DNA of 64,000 bases, from assembly GCA_035494015.1 (NCBI GenBank), contig DATJHJ010000009.1:1-64000 (forward strand), in the 5' to 3' direction. Position numbers and translations under genes: made by a program. Position 1 is the stretch's first letter. Each line of letters starts with the position of its first letter. Positions 27,129-35,159 of the stretch are shown one piece after another. The notes beneath the pieces are model-generated. The model did no database searches. It saw only the letters and a list, made by a program, of their open reading frames with translations, and was not told where the DNA came from. Source of the DNA: CADCTB01 sp035494015. GTDB lineage: Bacteria > Actinomycetota > Acidimicrobiia > Acidimicrobiales > AC-14.

Positions 27129-27728
27129 TTAGAAGGCCCGGCGCCGGCGCCGGGTGGCCACGAGGGCCATCGAGCCGGCACCGACCAGGGCGAGGGCGAT
27201 GGCCACGAAGCGGAGGGTGTTGGCTCCGGTGAGCGACAACCGGCTCTGGATCGGCGTGGCGGGCGTGGATGCCGAGGCCACGGGCACGGTGGCCGGGCAC
27301 GTCAGCGTGAACGTGGCCGTCTGGGTGGCGACGCCACCCTGGGCGGTGGCCGAGGGGCCCGAGGCGGTCACGGTATTGACCCCGCACACCGCCGGGGTGG
27401 TGACCGGGTCGTCGATCGACAGCTGGGTGGCGGAGACGACGGTCACGTCGACCAGCACGAACCCGCTGGCGTTGGCCACCTTGCCCGGGATGTTCACCCC
27501 GTTGACGGTGACGGTGATCGAGGCGCCCACGGTGAAGACGCAGGTGGGGGCGATCTGGATGACGAAGTGCTGGCCCACGGTCACCGTGCCCACGTCCAGC
27601 GTGCCGACCGTGATCGTGCACGGCCCGGGCGGGTAGCCGGTCTGCGCCGACGCCACCGGCCCGAGGGCCAGCATGAACAAGCCGGTCACGAGGCCGACGA
27701 GGGCGGCCACCACCTGCGTACGCCTCAT
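27129..27728 (-). CDS. Secreted surface protein with LxxTG-type C-terminal anchor
   Basis: 199 residues. A signal peptide (about 1-28, cleaved near ASA-QTG) is followed by a beta-rich domain with four Cys (PPGPC, PTCVF, AVCGV, LTCPA) and then a C-terminal sorting signal: LSLTGAN, a hydrophobic helix, and a RRRRR tail. This fits a class E or similar sortase substrate; no sortase gene is in the window. It is a close paralogue of the next gene (QTGYPPGPC, TTQLSIDDP-like and GINTV-like blocks). The ATG at 27728 follows GGGAGGG; an upstream in-frame start is less well placed. Confidence 0.78.
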   Translation of the reverse strand: MRRTQVVAALVGLVTGLFMLALGPVASAQTGYPPGPCTITVGTLDVGTVTVGQHFVIQIAPTCVFTVGASITVTVNGVNIPGKVANASGFVLVDVTVVSATQLSIDDPVTTPAVCGVNTVTASGPSATAQGGVATQTATFTLTCPATVPVASASTPATPIQSRLSLTGANTLRFVAIALALVGAGSMALVATRRRRRAF

Positions 27729-27795
27729 CGGAACACCCTCCCGCAAACTTCGCCTGAAGACCAGACGCTATCGCGAGGGACGAGCCACGTCGCGC

Positions 27796-28698
27796 TTAGC
27801 GTTCCAGGCCCCGCCGGCGGCGGGTGACGACCACCAGACCGGCACCGGCGATGACCAGGGCGGCGGCCACCAGGGCGTAGCGCTGGACGTTGGCCCCGGT
27901 GCGCGAGAGCAGGCTCTGGACGGTGGGCGTGGAAGCGGTGATCGTCTGGCCGGGCTGCCCGGGCTGGCCGGCCGCGCCGCCGGCGCCACCTGCGCCACCG
28001 GCACCACCGGCACCGCCTGCCCCACCGCCACCGCCGCCGCCACCGGCTCCGCCGCCCCCTCCGCCGCCGGAGGTGCCGTTGTTGAAGATGAAGTTGCAGG
28101 CCCCGCCGCCGGCGCCGCCGCCCCCCGCCGTCCCGTTGTTCGACGCCCCCGTCACGTTGGCGCTGCCGCCGCCGACGACGGCGCCGCCCACGCTGCCGTT
28201 GTTGTTCAGGACCGAGCCGCCGGTCCCGCCGTCACCACCGTTGCAGATGCTGATCGGCTGCTGGCCGGGACAAACCAGGTTGAAGGTGGCCGTCTGGGTC
28301 ACGTTGGCGCCGTTGGCGACCGCAGAGGGTCCGGTGACCGAGACGGTGTTGATCCCGCAGATGGCGGGGACGATGACCGGGTCGTCGATCGACAGCTGCG
28401 TGGTGGAAACCACGGTCACCGTGACGGAGACGGTGCCGTCACTGGCCACTACCTTGGTGCCCACCGTCACCCCGTTGACCACCAGGGTGACCGTGGCGCC
28501 GGGGGTGAACGTGCAGGTGGGGGTGAGGCGAATGGTGAAGGTCTGGCCGACGCTCACGTTGCCGGCGAACTGGGTGCCGCTGAGGATGGCGCACGGACCC
28601 GGCGGGTACCCCGTCTGCGCGCCAGCAGGGCCCCCGATCAGGAGCAGTACCCCGACCAAAAGGCCGAGCACGGCCCCAGCCGCTCGCGTTCGCCTCAT
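27796..28698 (-). CDS. Secreted LxxTG-anchored protein with long Gly-rich region
   Basis: 300 residues, paralogous to the neighbouring gene. It has a signal peptide (about 1-27), the same Cys-containing domain (QTGYPPGPC, TTQLSIDDPVIVPAICGINTV), then about 90 residues dominated by Gly, Asn and Ala that end in GGAGGAGGAGG and GQPGQPGQ, and a sorting signal LLSRTGAN plus hydrophobic helix plus RRRR. The Gly-rich part resembles the low-complexity regions of mycobacterial PGRS or collagen-like proteins. The ATG follows GAGGAG. Both paralogues lie just downstream of the DUF4012-Wzc genes, so they may be on the same transcript. Confidence 0.78.
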   Translation of the reverse strand: MRRTRAAGAVLGLLVGVLLLIGGPAGAQTGYPPGPCAILSGTQFAGNVSVGQTFTIRLTPTCTFTPGATVTLVVNGVTVGTKVVASDGTVSVTVTVVSTTQLSIDDPVIVPAICGINTVSVTGPSAVANGANVTQTATFNLVCPGQQPISICNGGDGGTGGSVLNNNGSVGGAVVGGGSANVTGASNNGTAGGGGAGGGACNFIFNNGTSGGGGGGGAGGGGGGGGAGGAGGAGGAGGAGGAAGQPGQPGQTITASTPTVQSLLSRTGANVQRYALVAAALVIAGAGLVVVTRRRRGLER

Positions 28699-28761
28699 TT
28701 GCCCGCTCCTCTAAGAAGATTCGGCGAAAGCGTACATCACCGGCCTCCCGGCCAGCCCGAT

Positions 28762-30693
28762 TCATCGCTTGACGCCCCAGCTCAGCGTCAGCACCCGGTC
28801 CCACGCCCCTTCCCAGGAGGCGGGCCCGCTGATCTTCCAACCGGCGGCTTTGAACCGCACCTCCAGGGGCACGGCTTCGAGCCGGGGCTGGGGAACGAGC
28901 CGCAAGTCGACTCGGCCGTTGCGCACGGCGTCGGGGATCACCGTCTCGAACACCACCGCCCGCTGCTCGCCGGCGCTCATTCCGGTCACGAACTGCGACA
29001 GATTGAGGCCAGATTCGCCGACCTGGTTCTGCAGTTGCTGCGAGCCCGCGGGCCCCCACAACAGCACCCAGGCCAGGTAGTCGCCGGGTTTCTTGGTGTA
29101 GAAGTCGGGGCCCAGCTGGTACGACGGCGTGACCTGGCCGGTCGGGGCGCGGTTGTCGACCACCACGGTCGTCCGGACGTGCAGGGCGCCGTCCTTGGCC
29201 AGCTCCACCTCCTGGAGCACCGACGGCTTCACGTAGTAGTCGAGCTTGGTCGCGGTGCGGTTCTCGACGGCCAGGTGGAAGGTCCGGTCGGCGTCGGTGA
29301 GGGCGGGCCCTCCCCCCAGCCCGTTGCGCTCGAACACCGTCTCCTCCTCCTGCACCCGGCTCCACAGCCGCAGGTGCAGCCCGCGCGAGGCGTCGCCCAG
29401 CTCCCGCCCGAGGGCCACCGCGTCACGCGACCCCGTGGTGAGGCGGTCGATGAGCGCCCGGGTGACGTCGCCGAGGCGCTCCCGCCGGCCCGACTGGTCG
29501 CCGGAGTACGGGACGCCCTGGTAGAGGTCGTGCAGGAGCACGGTGCCCACGTTCTGGGCGTCGACCGGGGTCGCCACCGACGGCACCGTCACCGCGCCGA
29601 CGACCCGCAGGATGGCGGCCAGCCCCGGCACGTCGATGGCGATCACCCCGTCCACGGACTGCCCGGTGGCCTGGCGGTACATGTCGGCCATGCTGCGCCC
29701 GCTGAGGGCGAAGTCGGCCGTGGCGTTGACCGACTGCCACACCTGCGTCGGCCGGATGGGCCCGAACACGGCCTCGGTCCCGGGGGGCAACGGCGTGGGT
29801 GCCGGCCGGTCGAGGTTGAGATCGCCCACCGAGCCGCTGGCCTCGAAGGAGAGACGGTTGCCGGTAAACCGGGCGATCACGTACTGGAGGACGGCGCCCT
29901 GGTCGCGCATCTCGGCGTTGTTGAGCACGGCGACGAGGTACCGCCGGTCCCCGTTCGCCCCTGCGAAGCTGAGGGCGGCCTGCACCGCATCGGCACCGTT
30001 CGACAGACGGCTCCCGCCGTCGCCGGCGAGCCGGTCGAACTTGCGCCTGCCGTCGGCCAGCGGCCCCCACAGGCCGCCCGCGGGGCGGACCAGCCCGGTG
30101 AACGTGGCGCCCGTCGACGCCAGCTTGGCCCCCAGCTGGCGGGCGGCGTCGAGCGGGACCACGCCGTCCCGGAGCTGGTTGGCCTCGGCCAGCGACTCGA
30201 CCGTCGACAGCAGGTCGTGGCCGGCGGCCGCCGCCGCCCCCGCATCAGCGACCAGCTCGACCAGGCCGTCGCTCTGGGCCCGCAGGCCCGGCACGTACCC
30301 CGCGCCCCGAAGCGGCAGCGAACGGTGGGCTCGCCCGGCCGCGTTGGCGATCGACGCCTGGGCCACCTCGACCTGGGCCACGGCCGCGGTCCGCCCCTCC
30401 GGTGTGCGCAGGGCCGACGGGTCGTCGATGGTGCGCTGGAGCGTGGCCCGCGCTCCGTTCAAGTCGGCGCGGATGCGCCGGACATCGTTGAACCCGAGGA
30501 CGGCGGCAAGCACGACCAGCAGACCGAGGGCGGCCCCCGCACCGAGGGCGGCGAGGCGGACGCGTCGGGTCGCCCGCCGCTCCCGCCGGGTCCACGCCCC
30601 GCCGGAGCGACCCTTGCGCCGCTTGCGCTTCCACCGGCGCCACAGGCGCGCCAGGCTCCACCGCCGCCGGTGCCGGCGGCCCTCAGGGGGCAA
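28762..30693 (-). CDS. DUF4012 membrane protein (first copy)
   Basis: 643 residues. A very basic cytoplasmic start (RRHRRRW, KRKRRKGR) precedes one membrane helix (about 48-68). The large outside part contains the DUF4012 core: RRYLVAVLNNAEMRDQGAVLQYVI, GDLNLDRPAPTPLPPGTE, and VDGVIAIDVPGLAAILRVVGAVTVP. DUF4012 proteins are common next to exopolysaccharide genes in Actinobacteria; their activity is unknown. The start is the TTG at 30693, 7 bp after the Wzc stop. In the core the usual 'RPTGGFIG' motif reads RDQGAVLQ here, unlike the second copy. Confidence 0.83.
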   Translation of the reverse strand: MPPEGRRHRRRWSLARLWRRWKRKRRKGRSGGAWTRRERRATRRVRLAALGAGAALGLLVVLAAVLGFNDVRRIRADLNGARATLQRTIDDPSALRTPEGRTAAVAQVEVAQASIANAAGRAHRSLPLRGAGYVPGLRAQSDGLVELVADAGAAAAAGHDLLSTVESLAEANQLRDGVVPLDAARQLGAKLASTGATFTGLVRPAGGLWGPLADGRRKFDRLAGDGGSRLSNGADAVQAALSFAGANGDRRYLVAVLNNAEMRDQGAVLQYVIARFTGNRLSFEASGSVGDLNLDRPAPTPLPPGTEAVFGPIRPTQVWQSVNATADFALSGRSMADMYRQATGQSVDGVIAIDVPGLAAILRVVGAVTVPSVATPVDAQNVGTVLLHDLYQGVPYSGDQSGRRERLGDVTRALIDRLTTGSRDAVALGRELGDASRGLHLRLWSRVQEEETVFERNGLGGGPALTDADRTFHLAVENRTATKLDYYVKPSVLQEVELAKDGALHVRTTVVVDNRAPTGQVTPSYQLGPDFYTKKPGDYLAWVLLWGPAGSQQLQNQVGESGLNLSQFVTGMSAGEQRAVVFETVIPDAVRNGRVDLRLVPQPRLEAVPLEVRFKAAGWKISGPASWEGAWDRVLTLSWGVKR

Positions 30694-30699
30694 GCCCTG

Positions 30700-32316
30700 C
30701 TACTTCTTTTCTGCGGGCAACGGCTTGGCGCCGTCGTCGGCCCGGGCGAAGGGCTTGCGCTTCCCGAGGGGCGCCTTCGGGCTCTGTTCGTACTGGTAGT
30801 ACTGGTAGTCGTAGTCGTAGCCGTACGAGCTGTCGGAGCGCACGCCGTTCAGGACGGATCCGATCAGCGGGGCGTCGACCTGGCGGAGCAGCTCGATCGT
30901 GCGGGCCGCTTCCTTGCGAGTCGTGCCGTTGGCCACCGAGACGACCACGGTGGCGTCGACCAGCCCCGACAGGACGAGGGCGTCGGTGACGGGCAGGACG
31001 GGCGGGGAGTCGATGAGGACCATGTCGTACTCGGCCCGGAGCAGGCCGAGCACCTCGACGGTCCGCCGCGACGACAGCAGCTCCGAGGGGTTCGGCGGCA
31101 GGGGCCCAGACGCCAGCAGCGAGACCCGGGCCTGGCTGGGGACCTTCTGGACCGCGCCGGTCAGGGAGACCTTGCCCAGCAACACCGAGGTAAAGCCCAC
31201 CGAGTTGTCCAGCTCGAAGAAATCGTGGATGCGGGGGCGCCGAAGGTCGCAGCAGACCACCACGACCTCCTGGCCGGCCCGGGCCAGGGCGATGGCCAGG
31301 TTGGCGAGGGTGGTGGACTTGCCCTCCTGGGGGCCGGCGCTGGTGACCTGGAGGATGGTCGTGGGGTGCTCCAGCCCGATGAACTGGATGGCCGTGCGCA
31401 GCGTCCGGTACGCCTCGGCGGCCGGTGACTTGGGCGCGGCCACCGACACCACCTGGGCCTCGTCCTGGGCCCGCCACTCGCTGACCACCGGGATCAGCCC
31501 GATCACGGGGAGGCCCCCGGTCGCCTCGCTGAGATCCTCCTTGTTCTTGACCGAATCGTCCAGGTAGTCGAGCAGGAAGGCGATCCCGACGCCGAGGAGG
31601 AGGCCGGCGACGGCGGCGATCATGCCGTTGCGGGCGGGCGTGGGCCGGACGGGCGACGTCGGCGCGGACGCGCTGGTGACCAGCTGCGCCTCCCCGGTGC
31701 GGATGGCGCTGCCCACCTGCAGCTCGTCACGCTTCTGCTTGAAGAGCGACTGCGCCTGGACCAGCGCGTCCTTCTGCGCACCGCCCGGGGCGGCGTCGAT
31801 CTGCTTCTGCAGGTCGGCGATCTTGTTCTGGATCTGCTCGGCCGCGGCCAGGGTGTCGTTCACCACCTGGGTCCGCCGGTACTCGATGTAGGCGTTTACG
31901 TACGTGTTGGCCACCGTGGCCGCCTGGGCCGGGTCCGTGCTCTCGGCGCTCACGTTGATGGCGTTGGTCTGGCCGACCGGGCTGGCGGAGATCGGCGGCG
32001 ACGACCCGATCCGCTGCTTCACCGCAGCACGGACGGGCTCGCTCTTGATCACCAGGATCTCGTCCTGCACGGCCCTGGCCGGATCGGCCTGCACCGCCCC
32101 CGTCGAGTTGAACAGGAAGTCGGTCGAGTTGTTCTGCAGCAGCACCTGGGCCGTCGCCGAGTACACGGGCGTCTGCACGTAGGACACGCAGAGGGCGATC
32201 ACGATCACGAACCCGGTGACCAGGACGATCGGCACCTTCCGCCGCTTCAGGACCCGCAGGTAGTCGCGGAGGTCGAATTCGGTCGCCGCAGTATCTGCTG
32301 AATCCTGAACCTGCAC
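30700..32316 (-). CDS. Wzc-type polysaccharide co-polymerase / BY-kinase (first copy)
   Basis: 538 residues. A Wzz domain with two membrane helices (about 28-47 and 231-250) encloses an outside coiled coil. The kinase domain has Walker A SAGPQEGKST (Lys333), Walker A' VVVVCCDLRRPR and Walker B MVLIDSPPV. The C-terminal tyrosine cluster YGYDYDYQYYQYE (498-510) is the usual autophosphorylation site. It should set chain length and export of the polymer. The GTG at 32316 lies 6 nt after TACCAT, so it is probably leaderless. Length and layout are the same as the second copy at 59539-61155. Confidence 0.92.
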   Translation of the reverse strand: MQVQDSADTAATEFDLRDYLRVLKRRKVPIVLVTGFVIVIALCVSYVQTPVYSATAQVLLQNNSTDFLFNSTGAVQADPARAVQDEILVIKSEPVRAAVKQRIGSSPPISASPVGQTNAINVSAESTDPAQAATVANTYVNAYIEYRRTQVVNDTLAAAEQIQNKIADLQKQIDAAPGGAQKDALVQAQSLFKQKRDELQVGSAIRTGEAQLVTSASAPTSPVRPTPARNGMIAAVAGLLLGVGIAFLLDYLDDSVKNKEDLSEATGGLPVIGLIPVVSEWRAQDEAQVVSVAAPKSPAAEAYRTLRTAIQFIGLEHPTTILQVTSAGPQEGKSTTLANLAIALARAGQEVVVVCCDLRRPRIHDFFELDNSVGFTSVLLGKVSLTGAVQKVPSQARVSLLASGPLPPNPSELLSSRRTVEVLGLLRAEYDMVLIDSPPVLPVTDALVLSGLVDATVVVSVANGTTRKEAARTIELLRQVDAPLIGSVLNGVRSDSSYGYDYDYQYYQYEQSPKAPLGKRKPFARADDGAKPLPAEKK

Positions 32317-32322
32317 GTTCAG

Positions 32323-32328
32323 ATGGTA
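32323..32328 (-). promoter_or_regulatory. -10 box of first wzc-type gene (leaderless)
   Basis: On the minus strand TACCAT lies 6 nt before the GTG at 32316. Confidence 0.5.
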
Positions 32329-32407
32329 CTCAGCCCTTCCCCCAGGGTGTCTCCGCCGGCCCGGCGCTCGCGATTTCAGGTCATTCGGTCCGCCCGGCGT
32401 GTACCGC

Positions 32408-32413
32408 TATCCT
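32408..32413 (+). promoter_or_regulatory. -10 box of methyltransferase gene (leaderless)
   Basis: TATCCT lies 6 nt before the GTG at 32420. This supports that start over the upstream in-frame GTG at 32399, which lies before the box. Confidence 0.45.
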
Positions 32414-32419
32414 GCCCCG

Positions 32420-33235
32420 GTGAGCGGGATGCCGGGCGCCGCACCCGGCCCAGGACATAGCGCGGTCGACCGGGACGACCGCGAGCGCGATTTCTGGGGT
32501 CATCACATCCCAAGTCTCGAAACGTGCCTGGCCGAGTACGCCGCCGGGCCCGACGAGAACACCGAGGCCATGCTGCAAGTGGTGTCGCCCATGAACGGGG
32601 CCCGCATCCTCGACTTCGCCTGCGGGGGCGGTGTGACCACTGCATGGATGGCCGCCCGTGGGGCAGAGGTGACGGGCGTCGACCTCAGCCCCGACTCGCT
32701 GGCCCGGGCCCGCGAGGTGCTTGGCGCCCTCGGTCTGGCGGCTACCTTCGTAACCACCCTCGAGGCGGCGGCGGGGCTCGGGCCGTTCGACGGTGTCGTC
32801 GGCCGCTTTGCCCTCCATCACACGAACGTCCCGGAGATGGCGCCGCAGCTGGCCCGGCTGTTGCGGCCGGGCGGCGCCGGCGCGTTCGTGGAGACCTTCG
32901 GTACCAACCCTGTCCTGCGCTTCGCCCGCCAATCCATCACCGGCCGGTTCGGGGTGCGCAAGCTGGGGACGGACGACGAGCGCCCGCTGGACCGGGCTGA
33001 CCTCGCCGCCCTCGAGGCGGCCTTTGGGCGCATGACCGTGCGGTGCGCGCAGATGTACTTCCTGCGCATCCTGGACCGCCAGGTTCTGCAGTACCGCTAC
33101 CCCAGGGCCAGCGCGGCCATGGGCTGGATCGACGACCGCATCGGCCAGCTCCCCCGATCGGTGCCGTTCAGCTACTTCCAGGTCGTCGAGGTGCACCGTC
33201 CGTTGCGCGAAGGTGGGCACGCGATCCCCGCCTGA
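32420..33235 (+). CDS. Class I SAM-dependent methyltransferase
   Basis: 271 residues. Motif I is ILDFACGGGVTTAWMA, motif II VTGVDLSPDSL, and post-motif FDGVVGRFALHHTNVPEM is typical of Methyltransf_11/25 enzymes. The substrate is unknown; a glycan or glycolipid is likely from the context. The GTG at 32420 is chosen because of the TATCCT box 6 nt upstream; an ATG at 32429 is also in frame. It is divergent from wzc and 23 bp upstream of a GT4 gene, with which it forms an operon. Confidence 0.85.
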   Translation: MSGMPGAAPGPGHSAVDRDDRERDFWGHHIPSLETCLAEYAAGPDENTEAMLQVVSPMNGARILDFACGGGVTTAWMAARGAEVTGVDLSPDSLARAREVLGALGLAATFVTTLEAAAGLGPFDGVVGRFALHHTNVPEMAPQLARLLRPGGAGAFVETFGTNPVLRFARQSITGRFGVRKLGTDDERPLDRADLAALEAAFGRMTVRCAQMYFLRILDRQVLQYRYPRASAAMGWIDDRIGQLPRSVPFSYFQVVEVHRPLREGGHAIPA

Positions 33236-33258
33236 GCCGGGGATCGTCAGTGGGTCAC

Positions 33259-34314
33259 ATGCGCATCGCCATGTTGCAGTCAGATCTCCCGCCGGCCCGG
33301 CCGGGAGGCGTGGGGCGCCAGGTCGACCTCCTGGCGACGGCCCTCGTCCGACGGGGGCACGACGTCACCGTCTACGCCACGGTTGAAGGACCGACCCGCG
33401 CCTTGTACCGCTGTGAGCGGGTCCCGCTCCCCCATTCCGGGCGCCTCTACCGCCAGTTCGGCGTCGGCCACGCCTACGGCCGCCTCGACCTCGCCCGCTT
33501 CGATGTCGTCCACGCCCACGGCGACGACTGGCTGCTGGGCCGCCGGCCGCGGGTGCGCACGTTCTACGGGACCGCGGCCATGGAGGCGCGGCGGGCCACG
33601 TCGTGGCTGCGGGCCGCGTCGCAGCTCTGCTACTACCCGCTCGAGCTGGTGTCGTCGGCCGGCGCCCGCGGGGTGACGATCTCGCGGTCCACGCAGCGGT
33701 ACCTCCCCCTGGCCCGCGAGCACGTGCCCTGTGCGTTCGACCCCTCCGTGTTCCACCCGGGCGGGGCCCGCACCCCGTACCCCTCCGTGCTGTTCGTGGC
33801 CGGAACGCTCCACGGGCGCAAGCGGGGTGACCTCCTCCTCCGCAGCTTCGCCGAGGTCCGCGCCAGGCTGCCCGCCGCCCAGCTGACCGTCGTCTGCCCG
33901 GAGGCGGTCGAGGCCGCCGGGGTGACCGGCGTCTCGGGGCTGAGCCCGGAGGCGCTCGGCGCCCTCTACCGCAGCCACTGGATCCTCTGCTCCACGAGCT
34001 CCTACGAGGGGTTCGGCGTCCCCTACGTCGAAGCGTTGGCGTCAGGGCTACCAGTCGTCACGACAACCAATGCCGGCGCGCGCGAAGTCCTCGACGGCGG
34101 CCGGCTGGGGGTCCTCACCAGCCCCGAGACTCTCGTGGCGTCGATGGTGGCCCTGCTCTCCGACGAGTCCCGGCGGGCGCAGCTCGCGGCGTCGGGCCTG
34201 GAAGCGGCCGCTCGATACTCGATCGACGCCATCGTCGACGAGTACGAGCGGATCTACGAGGAGCTCCTGGAGGGCGCGGGTCGGGACGGGCGTCGGCGGA
34301 GGGCGTCCCGGTAG
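33259..34314 (+). CDS. GT4 family glycosyltransferase
   Basis: 351 residues with the GT-B fold. The N-domain starts MRIAMLQSDLPPARPGGVGRQVDLLA (acceptor-side Gly-rich loop). The C-domain has the E-x7-E motif EGFGVPYVE with LASGLPVVTT after it. A retaining transferase; the sugar is unknown. The start is the ATG at 33259; a GTG three codons upstream is possible. The 3' end overlaps the convergent GT2 gene by 61 bp. Confidence 0.88.
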   Translation: MRIAMLQSDLPPARPGGVGRQVDLLATALVRRGHDVTVYATVEGPTRALYRCERVPLPHSGRLYRQFGVGHAYGRLDLARFDVVHAHGDDWLLGRRPRVRTFYGTAAMEARRATSWLRAASQLCYYPLELVSSAGARGVTISRSTQRYLPLAREHVPCAFDPSVFHPGGARTPYPSVLFVAGTLHGRKRGDLLLRSFAEVRARLPAAQLTVVCPEAVEAAGVTGVSGLSPEALGALYRSHWILCSTSSYEGFGVPYVEALASGLPVVTTTNAGAREVLDGGRLGVLTSPETLVASMVALLSDESRRAQLAASGLEAAARYSIDAIVDEYERIYEELLEGAGRDGRRRRASR

Positions 34315-35159
34315 GTCCCCAGCTTGATCCGGCTGACCCGGATGAGGCACAGCCAGCAACATCCTGACGCCAGGGCAAGTCTCCGGGGCATGGCGAGCCC
34401 CGCGTACGCCGGGGCCCGAACGACTTCGGTGAAAACGCCGGCGAGCATCGAGGTGTAGGGCAGCCGCGCCGCCACGGCCCCCAAGCCCACCTGTCCGAGG
34501 AGATTGGGATCCGAGGACATCCCTCCCACCGTGCGGTGAACCCGCGTGGTCGTAAGCGTGCGGACGCGGCCCCGATAGGCGAGCGAGGCGCACATCATCC
34601 AGTCGCGACCGAAGCTGTGGCGGAGCGGGAGCAACTCCCGCAGGCTGTCCGTGCGGCCCAGCCCGTAGATCACGCCGTTGAGCCGGACGCCGCGGTAATA
34701 GCCAAGCGCCCGCTTCCAGGGCTCGGGCTGGAGGAGGTCGAGCACCTCGCCGAGCAGCACCTGCACATCGCCGGCGTAGTAATGGGCCCGGCCCGCGACC
34801 AGCTGCAGGGAGGGATCGTCCTGGAGGAACGGCACGCATCGTTCCAGGTAGTCGAGGTCGATCCAGTCGTCGTCACCCAGCCACATGAAGTACTCGCCGC
34901 GCGCAGCGCGCAGCGCGTGCTCGAAGTTCGCCAGTGCCCCCATGTTCCGTTCCAGCCGCAGGTACCGCACACGGTCGTCGGCCGCGGCCAGCGCCGCCGC
35001 GTATGCGCCCGTCCCGTCGGTCGACGCGTTGTCCGAGATGACGACCTCGATCGTCCCGTAGGTCTGACGCAGCGCCGACCCCACGGCGCGAGGCAACGTC
35101 CCAATCCGGTTGAAGGTGGGAATGCCAATGGTGACGAGCGGGCGGAGGCCGCCCGTCAT
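34254..35159 (-). CDS. GT2 family glycosyltransferase
   Basis: 301 residues, GT-A fold. VTIGIPTFNRIGTLPRAVGSALRQTY, EVVISDNASTDGTG and the metal-binding LGDDDWIDLDYL identify it. The C-terminus is basic and lacks clear membrane helices, apart from one weak hydrophobic stretch near 265-280. The ATG at 35159 overlaps the Wzx stop (ATGA). Confidence 0.88.
   Translation of the reverse strand: MTGGLRPLVTIGIPTFNRIGTLPRAVGSALRQTYGTIEVVISDNASTDGTGAYAAALAAADDRVRYLRLERNMGALANFEHALRAARGEYFMWLGDDDWIDLDYLERCVPFLQDDPSLQLVAGRAHYYAGDVQVLLGEVLDLLQPEPWKRALGYYRGVRLNGVIYGLGRTDSLRELLPLRHSFGRDWMMCASLAYRGRVRTLTTTRVHRTVGGMSSDPNLLGQVGLGAVAARLPYTSMLAGVFTEVVRAPAYAGLAMPRRLALASGCCWLCLIRVSRIKLGTYRDALRRRPSRPAPSRSSS

Noticed and set aside
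28000..28090. Repetitive Gly-codon region as a CRISPR or minisatellite array
   Set aside because: The repeats are coding, in frame, irregular in length and have no spacer structure.
27673..31428. Open plus-strand frame of about 1,250 codons
   Set aside because: Antisense to the surface proteins, DUF4012 and Wzc genes, all of which have clear domains. The composition is typical of a shadow frame.
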